Of a stretch of DNA of 62,675 nt, positions 35,537-44,839 are shown piece by piece. The first letter of the stretch is position 1. Every line of letters starts with the position of its first letter. The DNA comes from Baaleninema simplex PCC 7105 (GTDB lineage: Bacteria > Cyanobacteriota > Cyanobacteriia > Cyanobacteriales > Geitlerinemataceae): contig NZ_KB235958.1 in the NCBI RefSeq assembly GCF_000332355.1, forward strand, positions 2,552,290-2,614,964, read 5' to 3'. The notes under the pieces are model-generated. The model was given only the letters and a program-made list of their open reading frames with translations, was not told the origin of the DNA and ran no database searches. The translations under genes were made by a program, and so were the position numbers.

Positions 35537-38212
35537 TCAACGGAACGACGCACAGGACGGCAGGCGGAAGGGGCGATCGCCCGTTGGAGGACGTGCCACC
35601 AGTTCGACCGTCCCAGTCTCGTCAAGATGCCATCCCGTGGCTTCGACGAGGGGGCGATCGTCATGTTGAAATATCTCGGTTGCAGGCGATCGGTCAGCAC
35701 GTCCTGAAATCTCCGTCAGTCGCAAATCTTCCCAAACCGTTTGACCGTGAAGCATCTGGGTCGGATCGGGGGGCAGTCCGCCGTTTCCCGTCACGATAAA
35801 GGTGTTGCCCTCATCCGCCGCACAGGTCGAGGTCAGTCGCGTCGTCGGATCGATCGGCTCGTCGCTGAGTTCGACCAACCCCGCACTGGTGTCGAGTTCC
35901 GGTTCGGCGATCCGAATCACCCCGCGAACGCCGAGTTGAGAACTGGCAGTAATGCGGCTCTCTGGTGCGACGAACAAGCCTTGGGTTTCGATTTGGATGT
36001 TTCCCCCTGCCCCTTCAATCGCGTTGGCGGTAATCGTGCTGTTATCGAGCAGCACTAACGATGTCGCTTGCAGGCGGACGTTACCGCCGTTTCCCGCTCC
36101 CCCAGCCTCAGCCGAGATCGTGCTGTCGTCTCGCAGTTGCAAGCTCTCGCGAGCGCGTACGGTCACGTTACCTCCTTGTCCCGATGCCGTCGATGCAGTC
36201 AGCTCGCCGTTTCCCGAAAGGCGGACGTCGCTCGCTTCGACAAAAATCGAACCGGCATCCTCGAGTCCTTCGTTCCGAACGGTGACGAACGACCCCGCAC
36301 CGATTTCGAGGCGTTCGACCCTCAAACTTAGATTTCCGGCTTTTCCCTGAGAATCGATCGACGTCGCTCCAATTTTTCCGCCACCCTCGACCCTCAACTG
36401 TCCGGCCGAAACTGACAAACTGCCGCCATCGCCCGTTATCGCCACGTCGAACCCCGGTAAAAAGCCCCCGATGCGTCCGGTGGCTGCAAACAAGCCGCTA
36501 TTGAAAACGGTGTCTTCGTCTCCAACAAAGGTTCCGCTGACTTCGAGAGATTCCGAGGCGGCGATCGTCAAATTTCCTCCTCGTCCGCCTCCGAACGTGG
36601 TCGTCGAAACCTGCGCGCCGTTTAAAATCGAGACGCGACGGGAGGCGATCGCAAGTTGTCCCGAATCGGTCGGCCCGACGGTTTGGGCAAAAATCCCGCT
36701 TCCTAAGTTCCCGTTGGGGGTGCGACCGCTGACCCGCACGGACTCCGACGCCTCGACCGTGACGTTACCGACTCGTCCCGTGCCGAAGTTGAGGGCGGAT
36801 AGTTGTGCGCCGCCGCGAATGTCGAGGGTTCCCGTCGCGATCGCAAGATTCCCCGTCGCGCCGCGATCGGTGGCAGTACTGCTAATTATCGCCACATCGG
36901 ACGGCGATCGCGTTCCGGCAATGGCGATCGACTCCGAGGCGTTGACGATGATGTCTCCGGCCCGTCCGCTTCCGAAACTTACGCTTCGCAAATTCGCACC
37001 CGCTAAAACTCCGAGCGTTCCCGTCTCGACCGTCAAAGTACTGCCGTTTCCCACATTGTAAGCGTCGGTCAAGGCGAACGCCGTTCCCGTCAACCGAACG
37101 GCATCGGTGGCGACGATATCTAACGTCGGTGCGTTTCCCGTGCCGTAACTCGAGGCTTCTAAGGCCGCCTGGTCGAGATGGAACACTCGGCCGCGCACGT
37201 TCACCGAACCGCCGTCTTCTGCCCCGAGCGTCGCCGAAATGACGTTCGTGTCCCCCACGATATCGATCTGTCTTCCCTGAAGGACGATATCGCCTCCAGT
37301 GGCTCCCGTCGTGGAAATCCACGCTTGTTGGCTTAACGTTAAATCGGCGAAGGCTGCTACGGGGGAATAGTCCAACTGCCAACCGTCTGGGTGAGGAGCG
37401 AGGTTGACGGTACTCTCTGCTGCTACGCTCCCGAGTTCGATCCGACCGGATTCGGCGGTGAGGCGACCCCCTTCGACGTGCAGGTCGTTGGCAACTAGAG
37501 CGAGGGTGCGATCGCGATCGACTTGCAATCCGGTCGGATCGGCTAAGGTGTCGAGCAGATCTTGCCGCGTCTCGACAAAAGCACGCGATCGCATCTCGGG
37601 TGAGAAGAAAAGCCCGTTTCGCAACGGAAACTCGAACGGCTGACCGCTGCCTGAAACGTTTATGATTCCAGGGTTCGCACCAAACTGCACTCCGACGGGA
37701 ACGCTAACGGTCAGGAGTGCAGGAGTGCCGGGACGCACGGTGTCGAAGGAAAATCCGTCCTCGAATACTAAACGCTCTGCCGTCGTTGCAAAAAAAGACC
37801 CGCCGATGTCGAGGCGGGCGTTTTCTCCGAAGACGATACCGTTTGGATTGAGGAGGAACAGATTCGCCGTACCGTTGGCGCGAATTAAGCCGTCGAGGTT
37901 AGAAATGTTGTCCCCCGTGACGCGGGTAAGAATGTTGTCGATCGCCGTGGCGTTGTTGAAAAATGCCTCCGCTCCTGTGGGGATAGAAAAGTATTCAAAG
38001 GAATGAAATAAATTTCCTCCGGCTTGGGTTCCGCCCTCGAGCGTGTAAGTATTGCCCTCGACTGTGACGCGGGAGTTTTCGGGGAGGGTCGCGTCGGGTA
38101 AGATTTGTCCGAGAGCGGGGTCGGTCGTCAGCAGCCAACTGGCAAGTATCGGGGCGAGCGCAATCCGACAACAGTGGCTTGGGAGTGGTTGGCGATCGCG
38201 TAGAGTATTCAT
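35537..38212 (-). CDS. TPS haemagglutinin-like secreted adhesin
   Basis: An 891-residue protein with a signal peptide (IALAPILASWLLTTDPALG) and a two-partner-secretion domain at residues about 35-190, including NLFHSFEYFSIP, ANLFLLNPNGIVFGENARL and GSFFATTAE. A long beta-helix of repeats (SGRAGDIIVNASESIAI type) follows, and then a C-terminal cap NGGLPPDPTQMLHGQTVWED. TPS passengers are threaded through an outer-membrane TpsB protein; no TpsB gene is in the window. The role is probably surface adhesion or a structural surface fibre. It follows the CHASE2 kinase by about 135 bases on the same strand. A 38-base copy of its 3' end is found just upstream at 38312-38349. Confidence 0.88.
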   Translation of the reverse strand: MNTLRDRQPLPSHCCRIALAPILASWLLTTDPALGQILPDATLPENSRVTVEGNTYTLEGGTQAGGNLFHSFEYFSIPTGAEAFFNNATAIDNILTRVTGDNISNLDGLIRANGTANLFLLNPNGIVFGENARLDIGGSFFATTAERLVFEDGFSFDTVRPGTPALLTVSVPVGVQFGANPGIINVSGSGQPFEFPLRNGLFFSPEMRSRAFVETRQDLLDTLADPTGLQVDRDRTLALVANDLHVEGGRLTAESGRIELGSVAAESTVNLAPHPDGWQLDYSPVAAFADLTLSQQAWISTTGATGGDIVLQGRQIDIVGDTNVISATLGAEDGGSVNVRGRVFHLDQAALEASSYGTGNAPTLDIVATDAVRLTGTAFALTDAYNVGNGSTLTVETGTLGVLAGANLRSVSFGSGRAGDIIVNASESIAIAGTRSPSDVAIISSTATDRGATGNLAIATGTLDIRGGAQLSALNFGTGRVGNVTVEASESVRVSGRTPNGNLGSGIFAQTVGPTDSGQLAIASRRVSILNGAQVSTTTFGGGRGGNLTIAASESLEVSGTFVGDEDTVFNSGLFAATGRIGGFLPGFDVAITGDGGSLSVSAGQLRVEGGGKIGATSIDSQGKAGNLSLRVERLEIGAGSFVTVRNEGLEDAGSIFVEASDVRLSGNGELTASTASGQGGNVTVRARESLQLRDDSTISAEAGGAGNGGNVRLQATSLVLLDNSTITANAIEGAGGNIQIETQGLFVAPESRITASSQLGVRGVIRIAEPELDTSAGLVELSDEPIDPTTRLTSTCAADEGNTFIVTGNGGLPPDPTQMLHGQTVWEDLRLTEISGRADRSPATEIFQHDDRPLVEATGWHLDETGTVELVARPPTGDRPFRLPSCASFR

Positions 38213-38311
38213 ATCAAGGTCTTGTCCTACCTAGATCGGTTCGATCTCGTCCTCGAGTCTGTGAGTTCGAGCTTCCTCCGGATCGTAACTTCCGTATTGA
38301 GGATTAGGGAA

Positions 38312-38349
38312 ACGACGCACAGAACGGCAGGCAGAAGAGGCGATCGCTC
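38312..38349 (-). repeat. 38-bp relic of a TPS gene 3' end
   Basis: These 38 bases match 35545-35582, the last codons of the intact TPS adhesin, with four mismatches. On the minus strand the copy would encode a near-identical ending (LPFCASFP and stop, versus LPSCASFR and stop). It abuts and shares bases with the CHASE2 kinase stop codon. It suggests that another TPS copy once lay here and was deleted. Confidence 0.6.
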
Positions 38350-41176
38350 AAGGCCGAACCTCGTTCAAATCACCGGTCAAATTCCCTGAATCTTTGCGAT
38401 GTCCGTTCTCGCGATTCTCCTCTGGCTCGTACTGCTGAAGCAACTGTAAAATTGCTTTCTCCTGAAATTGTCGCGCGAGTTGTTGTAATTCTCGCGTCAA
38501 CGATACCAGATGAGGGTGACTGGCTTCGAGACGTTGAGCTTCTTTGATAATGCCGCGCAAGTGACCCCGTCGCGCTAAGTGCATTAACGACTCGAGCGCT
38601 TCAGTTGGGATAGCCGCCGGATCGATATCCTCGAGAGAGAGTTCGTCTTGGGGGATCTCGTCAGTCTCGCCAGGTTCCTCGATGGCGTATTCCCAGGCGA
38701 TATCGAGATAGGTTTGCAGTTTTTCGAGTAAATCGTCGGCTCGAATAGGTTTCGGCAGAAAGGCATTCGCGCCCGCCTCGAGACTGCGACGGCGATCGGC
38801 CTCGAACACCCGAGCCGACGTCACCAACACGGGAATGTCTTTTAACTCGGGACATTGGCGAATTTGTCGCGTCAGTTCGAGTCCGTCCGTGACGGGCATA
38901 ATAATATCGGTCAAAATCAAATCCGGCCGTGCGTGTTGGGCTAACTCGAAGCCGACTTCACCGTTTTCGGCCTCGAGAATTTTAAATCCTAAAGGCTCTA
39001 ACATAGCCGTGACGACAACGCGGTTGTCCGGGCGATCGTCCACCAGGAGAATGGTTTTCGCCGCGCCAGAAAGTCCGACGATCGCACTAGCATCGAATTT
39101 AGCAGTCGGCGAAGTCGAGTCTGTGGCGTGCAGAACCTGCAAACGCAAGTCGAACCAAAACGTACTGCCTCGACCGAACGTACTTTCGACGTGAATTTGT
39201 CCCCCCATCAGGTTGACGATCTGCTGGGCGATCGCCAAGCCGAGTCCAGTCCCTTGGGCGATCTGCGTGGCTTCTTTGACTTGCTCGAACGGTTGAAAAA
39301 TCTTCTCGAGCTGTTCGGGAGTCATGCCGATACCCGTGTCTTCGATTTGAAACCGCAGTTCGACGGTTTCCTCGCCATCTTCAGGTCGGTCGTACCCGAG
39401 AACCTTCACGCGGAAGGTGACGCTCCCCTTTTGGGTGTATTTCACGGCGTTTCCCAACAAGTTAATCGTCACTTGTCGGAGGCGTTTTTCATCAGTACGG
39501 ACGAATTCGGGAAGGTTTTCGTCGAAATCGGAATAGAAGAGAAGGTCGTTATTACGGGCTTTGACCTGACAGATTTCGGCAACCCCCACCAGAAACGCCG
39601 AAAAGCGAACGTCGGTTTCGTACAAATCCATCTTCCGCGCTTCGATTTTCGACAAATCTAGAATGTCGTTGATCAGCGAAAGCAGGTACGAGCCGCACTG
39701 GTGAACGATCGCGACGCCCTGGCGCTGTTGGTTGAGGTCGCGGGCGTGTTCCATAATTTGGGCGTAACCGAGAATCCCGTTGAGGGGAGTTCGCAGTTCG
39801 TGGCTCATATTGGCCAAAAACTCGCTTTTGGCTTGGTTGGCCACGTCTGCGGCCTGTTTGGCCGCTTCGAGTTCGCAGGTTCGCTCTCGTACCTTGACTT
39901 CGAGGTCGGCCGAATACTCCCGTAGGCGATCGTTGGCTCGGCGAAGCTGCCGCTGGTTGTAGGAGTTGGTGGCCAAAACTGCCGAGATAACTAACGCCAG
40001 GACGGGGGTAACCGACGGCACGATCCAACCGGCCAAAAAGGCTACGTCGGCGATAACAACGAGAGCGACGCTTCCAATACCGGCGATCGCGATCGTTCCG
40101 AGAAAGAAAATGTTGTTGCGACAGAATTTCCTCGGCAGTAGCATCCAGGTGGCGACGGCACCGACCATCGACCACACCCAAACCCACACCCATTCAGCGT
40201 AACGCGGCCACAGGTGCATCAGCGGCCGTCCGTCGAGGGCTGAGCTGAGAATTTGACTGACGATATGGGCGTGGATCTCGACGCCGCTGGTTTGCAGTCG
40301 TTCGCTACTCTCTGAGGTGATGTTGTTGGAATAGGGGGTAAAAAAGAAGTCGTTCGTGCTATCGGCAGTCGATCCGATGAGGACGACGCGATCGCGCATC
40401 AAGTCAGGAGGAATGCGGTCTTGCAAAACGTCGAGAATCGACACGGTCTCGAAGCTACCACTCGGACCGCGATAGTTGAGGAAAATCTGATAGCCGCCGG
40501 CGTCTTTACTCGAGTATCCGGCTTCGTTTCCCTCGAGTGGCACGAACGTCGCTCGTCCGAGTCGATAGCGAGAGCGATCGCCTTCGACGGGTTCGAGAGA
40601 AATGCCTTCGGCTTCGAGATACAACAGACTCAGGCGAGTGGCCAAACCGAGAACGAGTTCGTCTTCGACCATTGCCGAAATCAAGGCACGGCGAACTTTT
40701 CCGTCTCGGTCTTCGGGAAGGTCGGCCAGGGCGACGCGCTCGACGCGCTCGAGAGCCGGTGGCGGGGCAACCGTACCAGCTCCGAGGGATTTCTGCACGC
40801 CGATCAACATCGGCGTCTGTTCCATCACTTCGACTAAGCGATCGTGGCCGGGTTCTTCGGGTAAGTCGCGGTAAATATCTAAGCCGATCGCCCTGGGGTC
40901 TTGGGCGGCGATTTTTTCGACGAGATCGGCGAGAACGGCGTCGGAAATCGGCCAGTCTCCAATTTCGGTAATGTCGTCTTCACCGATGGTAACGATAATA
41001 ATCCGCGAGTCCGTGGGGTCTGCCGGTCGCAGGCTGAAGAAGCGATCGATCGCTGCGACTTCGAGGATTTTAAACCAACCCCAAAACGCGCCGGCACAGC
41101 AAACGACTGCCGTACCGGACGCGAGAACTACCACGTGTTGCCACGTTTTAAGAGACCGTTTGAACTGATTCCACAC
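38348..41176 (-). CDS. CHASE2 hybrid sensor histidine kinase
   Basis: A 942-residue membrane sensor. One N-terminal span leads to an extracytoplasmic CHASE2 domain (about residues 35-330; [35 protein letters not shown]), followed by three spans near 335-415. A coiled linker precedes the HisKA dimerisation motif [15 protein letters not shown] with His459. The HATPase follows with the N box ([10 protein letters not shown]), G1 (DTGIGM) and G2 (GTGLGLAIA). A receiver domain holds the phospho-acceptor Asp in [13 protein letters not shown], and a helical C-terminal region of about 110 residues comes last. It should autophosphorylate and pass phosphate to its own receiver and then a partner. It begins 15 bases after the DUF928 gene, so they are co-transcribed. 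The ligand of CHASE2 is unknown. Confidence 0.92.
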   Translation of the reverse strand: MWNQFKRSLKTWQHVVVLASGTAVVCCAGAFWGWFKILEVAAIDRFFSLRPADPTDSRIIIVTIGEDDITEIGDWPISDAVLADLVEKIAAQDPRAIGLDIYRDLPEEPGHDRLVEVMEQTPMLIGVQKSLGAGTVAPPPALERVERVALADLPEDRDGKVRRALISAMVEDELVLGLATRLSLLYLEAEGISLEPVEGDRSRYRLGRATFVPLEGNEAGYSSKDAGGYQIFLNYRGPSGSFETVSILDVLQDRIPPDLMRDRVVLIGSTADSTNDFFFTPYSNNITSESSERLQTSGVEIHAHIVSQILSSALDGRPLMHLWPRYAEWVWVWVWSMVGAVATWMLLPRKFCRNNIFFLGTIAIAGIGSVALVVIADVAFLAGWIVPSVTPVLALVISAVLATNSYNQRQLRRANDRLREYSADLEVKVRERTCELEAAKQAADVANQAKSEFLANMSHELRTPLNGILGYAQIMEHARDLNQQRQGVAIVHQCGSYLLSLINDILDLSKIEARKMDLYETDVRFSAFLVGVAEICQVKARNNDLLFYSDFDENLPEFVRTDEKRLRQVTINLLGNAVKYTQKGSVTFRVKVLGYDRPEDGEETVELRFQIEDTGIGMTPEQLEKIFQPFEQVKEATQIAQGTGLGLAIAQQIVNLMGGQIHVESTFGRGSTFWFDLRLQVLHATDSTSPTAKFDASAIVGLSGAAKTILLVDDRPDNRVVVTAMLEPLGFKILEAENGEVGFELAQHARPDLILTDIIMPVTDGLELTRQIRQCPELKDIPVLVTSARVFEADRRRSLEAGANAFLPKPIRADDLLEKLQTYLDIAWEYAIEEPGETDEIPQDELSLEDIDPAAIPTEALESLMHLARRGHLRGIIKEAQRLEASHPHLVSLTRELQQLARQFQEKAILQLLQQYEPEENRENGHRKDSGNLTGDLNEVRP

Positions 41177-41191
41177 TGGGACTTCGTCCGA

Positions 41192-42250
41192 TTATTTCGT
41201 GAGGGGGCGATCGGCGATTTCGTCGAGTCCGACTTGAACGAGGAAGTCGTTCCACTCGCTGGCCAGGGTGGGATCGTTCGGGTTCGTCTCGCGTAGTTCG
41301 GCGAGGGTACCGAGTGCGTCGTACCAGATACCGCTGCGACCGTAAGTATCGGCCAGCTCCAAGGACGGTTGAGCGGCAACTTCGACTTCAGCATCGATCC
41401 GTTCGATCCATCCCGAGACTCGGGGGCTGTCGGGACGCAACAGGTCGTCGGTCATCAAAACGACGTGCCATTGATAGTCTTGTCCGATTTCGAGTTCGGG
41501 GGCGTCCGAGGGCAAGCTAAAACGCACCACTCCTTGACGTCCGGAAAGACCGACGAACCCTTGATAGTGCAGGTTTCCGGCTTCGTCTTTCAGGCTGAAA
41601 AACGCTTGTTGGACGTTGGTTTCTGGAACGTAGACGAACAGGGACGGCCGGCCGGCTGTGGTGCGACCGTAGTTACTCGGAGGGATTAACGGTGTGAAGA
41701 AGGGTTCGGGCCGTCTCGACGCACCGCCGCTCACATCGCTGGGAGCGCCTTCGCCGGGAGGTTGAAACTCGACTTCACCGCGAGCTGCTCCGCCGCTGGT
41801 TTGGTTGGGCGAACCTTGTCCGGGGGGTTGAAACTCGACTTCGCCGCGAGACGCACCGCCGCTGGTTTGTTGGGGAGCCGCATCGCTCGGGGGTCGGAAG
41901 TTGACGTCGCCGCGAGACGCGCCGCCGCTGGTTTGTTGGGGAGCCGCATCGCTCGGGGGTCGGAAGTTGACGTCGCCACGAGATGCGCCGCCTGTGGTTT
42001 GTTGGGGAGCCGCATCGCTCGGGGGTCGGAAGTTGACGTTACCCCGAGATGCGCCGCCTGTGGTTTGTTGGGGAGCCGCATCGCTCGGGGGTTGAAACGT
42101 GACTCGACCGCGAGACGCGCCGCCGGTTGTTTGTCTGGGGGCTTCGTCTGACGGGGGAACGAAGGTCACCGCTTCAGCTTTGTAATTCCAAGAGACACCG
42201 AGAAGTAAGCCGATAGTGGCGGATGTTAGGGCAAGGGTTAGGCGTTTCAT
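41192..42250 (-). CDS. DUF928 protein with seven N-terminal 22-residue repeats
   Basis: From ATG 42250 the product has 352 residues. A signal peptide (KRLTLALTSATIGLLLGVS) is followed by seven tandem copies of a 22-residue unit (consensus VNFRPPSDAAPQQTSGGASRG). A DUF928-type domain comes next (FTPLIPPSNYGRTTAGRP, FVYVPET, LEIGQDYQWHV, GWIERI). Such proteins are exported; their role is not known. In cyanobacteria I recall DUF928 genes beside CHASE2 and CHAT genes, and the same holds here, with the CHASE2 kinase starting 15 bases downstream. The repeats lengthen a linker that normally carries one copy of PP..G..GGA.R. The C-terminus is a short helical segment. The in-frame start at 42265 is less likely because it adds a short polar extension to the signal peptide. 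Confidence 0.85.
   Translation of the reverse strand: MKRLTLALTSATIGLLLGVSWNYKAEAVTFVPPSDEAPRQTTGGASRGRVTFQPPSDAAPQQTTGGASRGNVNFRPPSDAAPQQTTGGASRGDVNFRPPSDAAPQQTSGGASRGDVNFRPPSDAAPQQTSGGASRGEVEFQPPGQGSPNQTSGGAARGEVEFQPPGEGAPSDVSGGASRRPEPFFTPLIPPSNYGRTTAGRPSLFVYVPETNVQQAFFSLKDEAGNLHYQGFVGLSGRQGVVRFSLPSDAPELEIGQDYQWHVVLMTDDLLRPDSPRVSGWIERIDAEVEVAAQPSLELADTYGRSGIWYDALGTLAELRETNPNDPTLASEWNDFLVQVGLDEIADRPLTK
41712..42166 (-). repeat. Coding 66-bp tandem repeat in the DUF928 gene
   Basis: Seven in-frame copies of a 66-bp unit. The inner ones near 41880-42080 are almost identical at the DNA level, while the two at each end diverge (SPNQTSGGAARG at one side, EAPRQTTGGASRG at the other). This gradient is typical of expansion from the centre. 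Confidence 0.85.
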
Positions 42251-43064
42251 GAGTCCGATCCTCAATCAAGTATGGATTACAAGAATCCTGGTGGTCGTGT
42301 TTTAAGCTCTTTAACAGTCTGAACCTGGGTAACTGTCAAACAGATGCTACGGGTCTCTCTCCTAAAAATATCGGATTTTTATACGAGTTACGTAGTATTT
42401 CTGTAAAGACTTTGCAAAGACTTGGTAAGTTGGGGGGTCTGGGTCGAACCGATCGGTTTCCTATGTGCCTAAGTTCGTCGGTAATGTTAAATATTTTGTG
42501 GTTGGAGATAATTTCGAGTAGGCGATCGCGTTTTCAAGACGATCGCGGGCGATCGCTTGCGAACGGTATCGTACAGACTTAACGCTAGAAGCCCGATCGC
42601 TTCCTCATGGAGTAAACGATCGAATCCAACAAAAGTTTGTAGGGTCGCGATCGAATACATCAGGTCTGAGACATCTTGACGGTTTGGGAGGTTCTTTACA
42701 GCTTCATCCTACACGAAATTAACTTCTATCAAGAAGACATTTTACAATTGTTATAGAAGGATTAGGTTAAATTTTAGTTATGTCGATATTTTATATCCCA
42801 ATCGACGATCTATACCCTTAGACCGTGCTTCAAGACCCGTAAAGCACGGTATATCAATAAAAACAACCGAACAGCAAATTTGTATTTCATCCTTTTCGAT
42901 CGTCTAGAGTTTTAGTTTGACTTTTAAAACAACCGAGTTTTTATGTAGTTCAGCTTCCTGTTTCGTGCAGGATATTACTGAATTTTAAAAACAACGAACA
43001 AAAAATATCAGTAAAAACACGTAGGCAGCGCTCCATAGTGACGAATATTAAAATAAGTAAAGCT
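42251..43064. other. Long A/T-richer intergenic region
   Basis: About 800 bases without a credible gene, between the divergent-looking ends of the DUF928 operon and the OmpR-type regulator. It should contain the promoter of the DUF928-CHASE2 operon. One hairpin is visible, CCGTGCTT (42823-42830) with AAGCACGG (42842-42849), and motifs AAAACAACCGA recur at 42858 and 42923. I see no convincing small RNA. Confidence 0.4.
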
Positions 43065-43068
43065 TATA

Positions 43069-43111
43069 AAAAATAGAAATCGCCCGATTTTCGAGATGAA
43101 GATCGGGCGAT
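43069..43111 (-). terminator. Probable intrinsic terminator of the OmpR-type regulator
   Basis: ATCGCCCGAT (43079-43088) and ATCGGGCGAT (43102-43111) form a 10-bp stem with a 13-base loop. Reading the minus strand, the stem is followed by TTCTATTTTTTATAAG, a T-rich run. It lies about 130 bases past the regulator stop. Confidence 0.6.
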
Positions 43112-43243
43112 CGCATCGTGGGTCGAACGAGATCGGTCAGTTATCGCAGCCGCCAAAGCAGCCAGGACAGTTTGACGGCTAAAAACTCAAACACAGCCAG
43201 AGCGAACTGTCCTAACCCGATCGGCGATCGCTAATATCCTCTC

Positions 43244-44047
43244 TCAAGCCCCCGGTACGCTCGTCGTGGCTTTGTTAGGACGACCCGATACCTTAGTCGT
43301 CAAAGGGGGGTAAGCGTTCGTCAGCGACATCGAACCGTTCGACGAATTACTGCGATCGAGATTCGGACTCGTCAAGTTAAACCGATAGCCAACATTGCGA
43401 ACCGTCTGAATCAAATTCGGCTGACGGGGATCGAGTTCGATTTTCTTACGCAACGACAGGACGTGCGTGTCGATCGTCCGAGGATTGTCGATCGCTTCAG
43501 GCCAAGCCCGTTTGAGCAGTTCCGTCCGGCTCAGGGGAGTGCCTCCCGCTTGCGCGAGAACGTAGAGCAGGCTAAACTCTTGAGGCGTCAGTTCGATCGA
43601 CTCTTCTTTATATCGAACGCGACGTTGAACGAGGTCAATTTTCAAATCGCCGTACTCCAAACAGGCCGGAGGCGTCATGGTTCGACTGCGGCGCAGTACC
43701 GCTTCGACCCGAGCTAAAAACTCTTGCATTCCGAACGGTTTGCAAACGTAATCGTCAGCCCCCGCTTTCAACCCCGCCACCACGTCAGCTTCTGTATTTC
43801 TTGCAGAAAGCATCAACACCAACGACTGTTGTTGTTGATAAAGCCAGTGACAGAATTCGAGTCCGTCTCCATCGGGAAGATCGGAATCGACGATCGCCAA
43901 CGTCGGTTGTCGTTGATAAAACACGTCTCGTCCGTGGCTGATGTCTGCAGATTGACAAACGCTATAGCCGGCTTGTTGGAGATGCCAGCCTAACAGAGAT
44001 CGAAGCTGAGGGTTTCCCTCAACAATTTGAATACACAAAGAACTCAC
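43244..44047 (-). CDS. OmpR/PhoB-family response regulator
   Basis: From GTG 44047 the product has 267 residues. The receiver domain (residues about 5-120) begins LCIQIVEGNPQLRSLL, has the acceptor Asp in LAIVDSDLPDGDG and Lys in DYVCKPF. A winged-helix DNA-binding domain follows (about 135-225; ELTPQEFSLLYVLA, RTIDTHVLSLRKKIE, VRNVGYRF), then a Ser/Thr/Pro-rich tail. It should bind promoter DNA after phosphorylation. The opening motif resembles a group of cyanobacterial regulators, but I cannot name the orthologue. The frame is open to 44107, but the extra Arg-rich residues do not look like the family. A CHASE2 hybrid kinase lies 2 kb away and could be a partner, although that is inference. 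Confidence 0.88.
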   Translation of the reverse strand: MSSLCIQIVEGNPQLRSLLGWHLQQAGYSVCQSADISHGRDVFYQRQPTLAIVDSDLPDGDGLEFCHWLYQQQQSLVLMLSARNTEADVVAGLKAGADDYVCKPFGMQEFLARVEAVLRRSRTMTPPACLEYGDLKIDLVQRRVRYKEESIELTPQEFSLLYVLAQAGGTPLSRTELLKRAWPEAIDNPRTIDTHVLSLRKKIELDPRQPNLIQTVRNVGYRFNLTSPNLDRSNSSNGSMSLTNAYPPLTTKVSGRPNKATTSVPGA

Positions 44048-44272
44048 AGCATCCCTCGCCCGTTTTCTCAGTCGGTCTAGACAAAAAAGTCTTTCAGTGT
44101 TTATCAAAGTAACAAAGGCTTTGTCAGGGTTCTGTAACGCCTGCTACGTCTAGTTGGGCGGAAAAGCGACCGATGCGCCTCCAATCGCTTTCTGTTACCC
44201 TAAAAGTATTAGGGTCGGTCGCTCGTTCGACTAAACCATCGCCAACTCGCTGTTGCGTTCAATCGTCCAACC

Positions 44273-44500
44273 ATGCTGCAAGACGCTTCGACCATTCGTC
44301 ACTACCAAACCCTCACCGACCAGTTTGTTTCGCTGTGGAATCGGGGCTATCGAACTGACGATCTGAGAATGTACTTAGACGGGTATTTGCGAGCCTTGAG
44401 ACAGGCAAACGTCCTCGAACCGTTCCTAATCCATCGCCTCGAAGAAGAAGCCTCTCGCTTTATGCGCGATCCCTCGAACTTCGAGATGTCCTATTATTAG
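44273..44500 (+). CDS. DUF6761 family small protein
   Basis: A 75-residue soluble protein matching a conserved cyanobacterial family: TIRHYQTLTDQF, WNRGYRTDDLRMYLDGYL, ALRQANVLEPFLIHRLEEEA and RDPSNFEM. It is all-helical and has no known function. It stands alone on the + strand between two minus-strand signalling genes. The stop is followed at once by the composite repeat at 44511. Confidence 0.85.
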   Translation: MLQDASTIRHYQTLTDQFVSLWNRGYRTDDLRMYLDGYLRALRQANVLEPFLIHRLEEEASRFMRDPSNFEMSYY

Positions 44501-44510
44501 CCGAGCCGGG

Positions 44511-44839
44511 GAGAGGGGGAGAGGGGGAGAGAGGGAGAGAGGGAGAGAGGGAGAGGGGGAGAGAGGGAGAGAGGGAGAGGGGGAGAGGGGGAGAGAGGGA
44601 GAAACGATCGACTATTCCCCGTTCCCTGTTGCCGATTCCCTGTTGCCGATTCCCCGTTCCCCGTTCCCTGTTCCCCGTTCCCTGTTTCCCGTTCCCCGTT
44701 CCCTGTTCCCCGTTCCCCGTTCCCTGTTCCCCGTTCCCCGTTCCCCGTTCCCCGTTCCCTGTTCCCCGTTCCCCGTTCCCTGTTCCCCGTTCCCCGTTAA
44801 CTGTCTTCACTGGTGACTGGTGACTGGTGACTGGTGACT
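44511..44839. repeat. Composite repeat: purine tract, heptamers GTTCCCC, heptamers GGTGACT
   Basis: Four modules in order: GGGAGAGAG-type purine tract (44511-44602); linker GAAACGATCGACTATT; about 25 heptamers of GTTCCCC/GTTCCCT (44616-44796); then GTTAACTGTCTTCACT followed by four GGTGACT heptamers (44813-44839). Partial copies with the same module order occur at 58985-59142 (inverted) and 60151-60242. Its right end provides the last codons and stop of the GGDEF gene. Confidence 0.85.

Noticed and set aside
44460-44823. Gly/Asn/Glu-rich frames on both strands after the DUF6761 gene
   Set aside because: They are translations of the GTTCCCC heptamers, open on both strands because the heptamer lacks stop codons.
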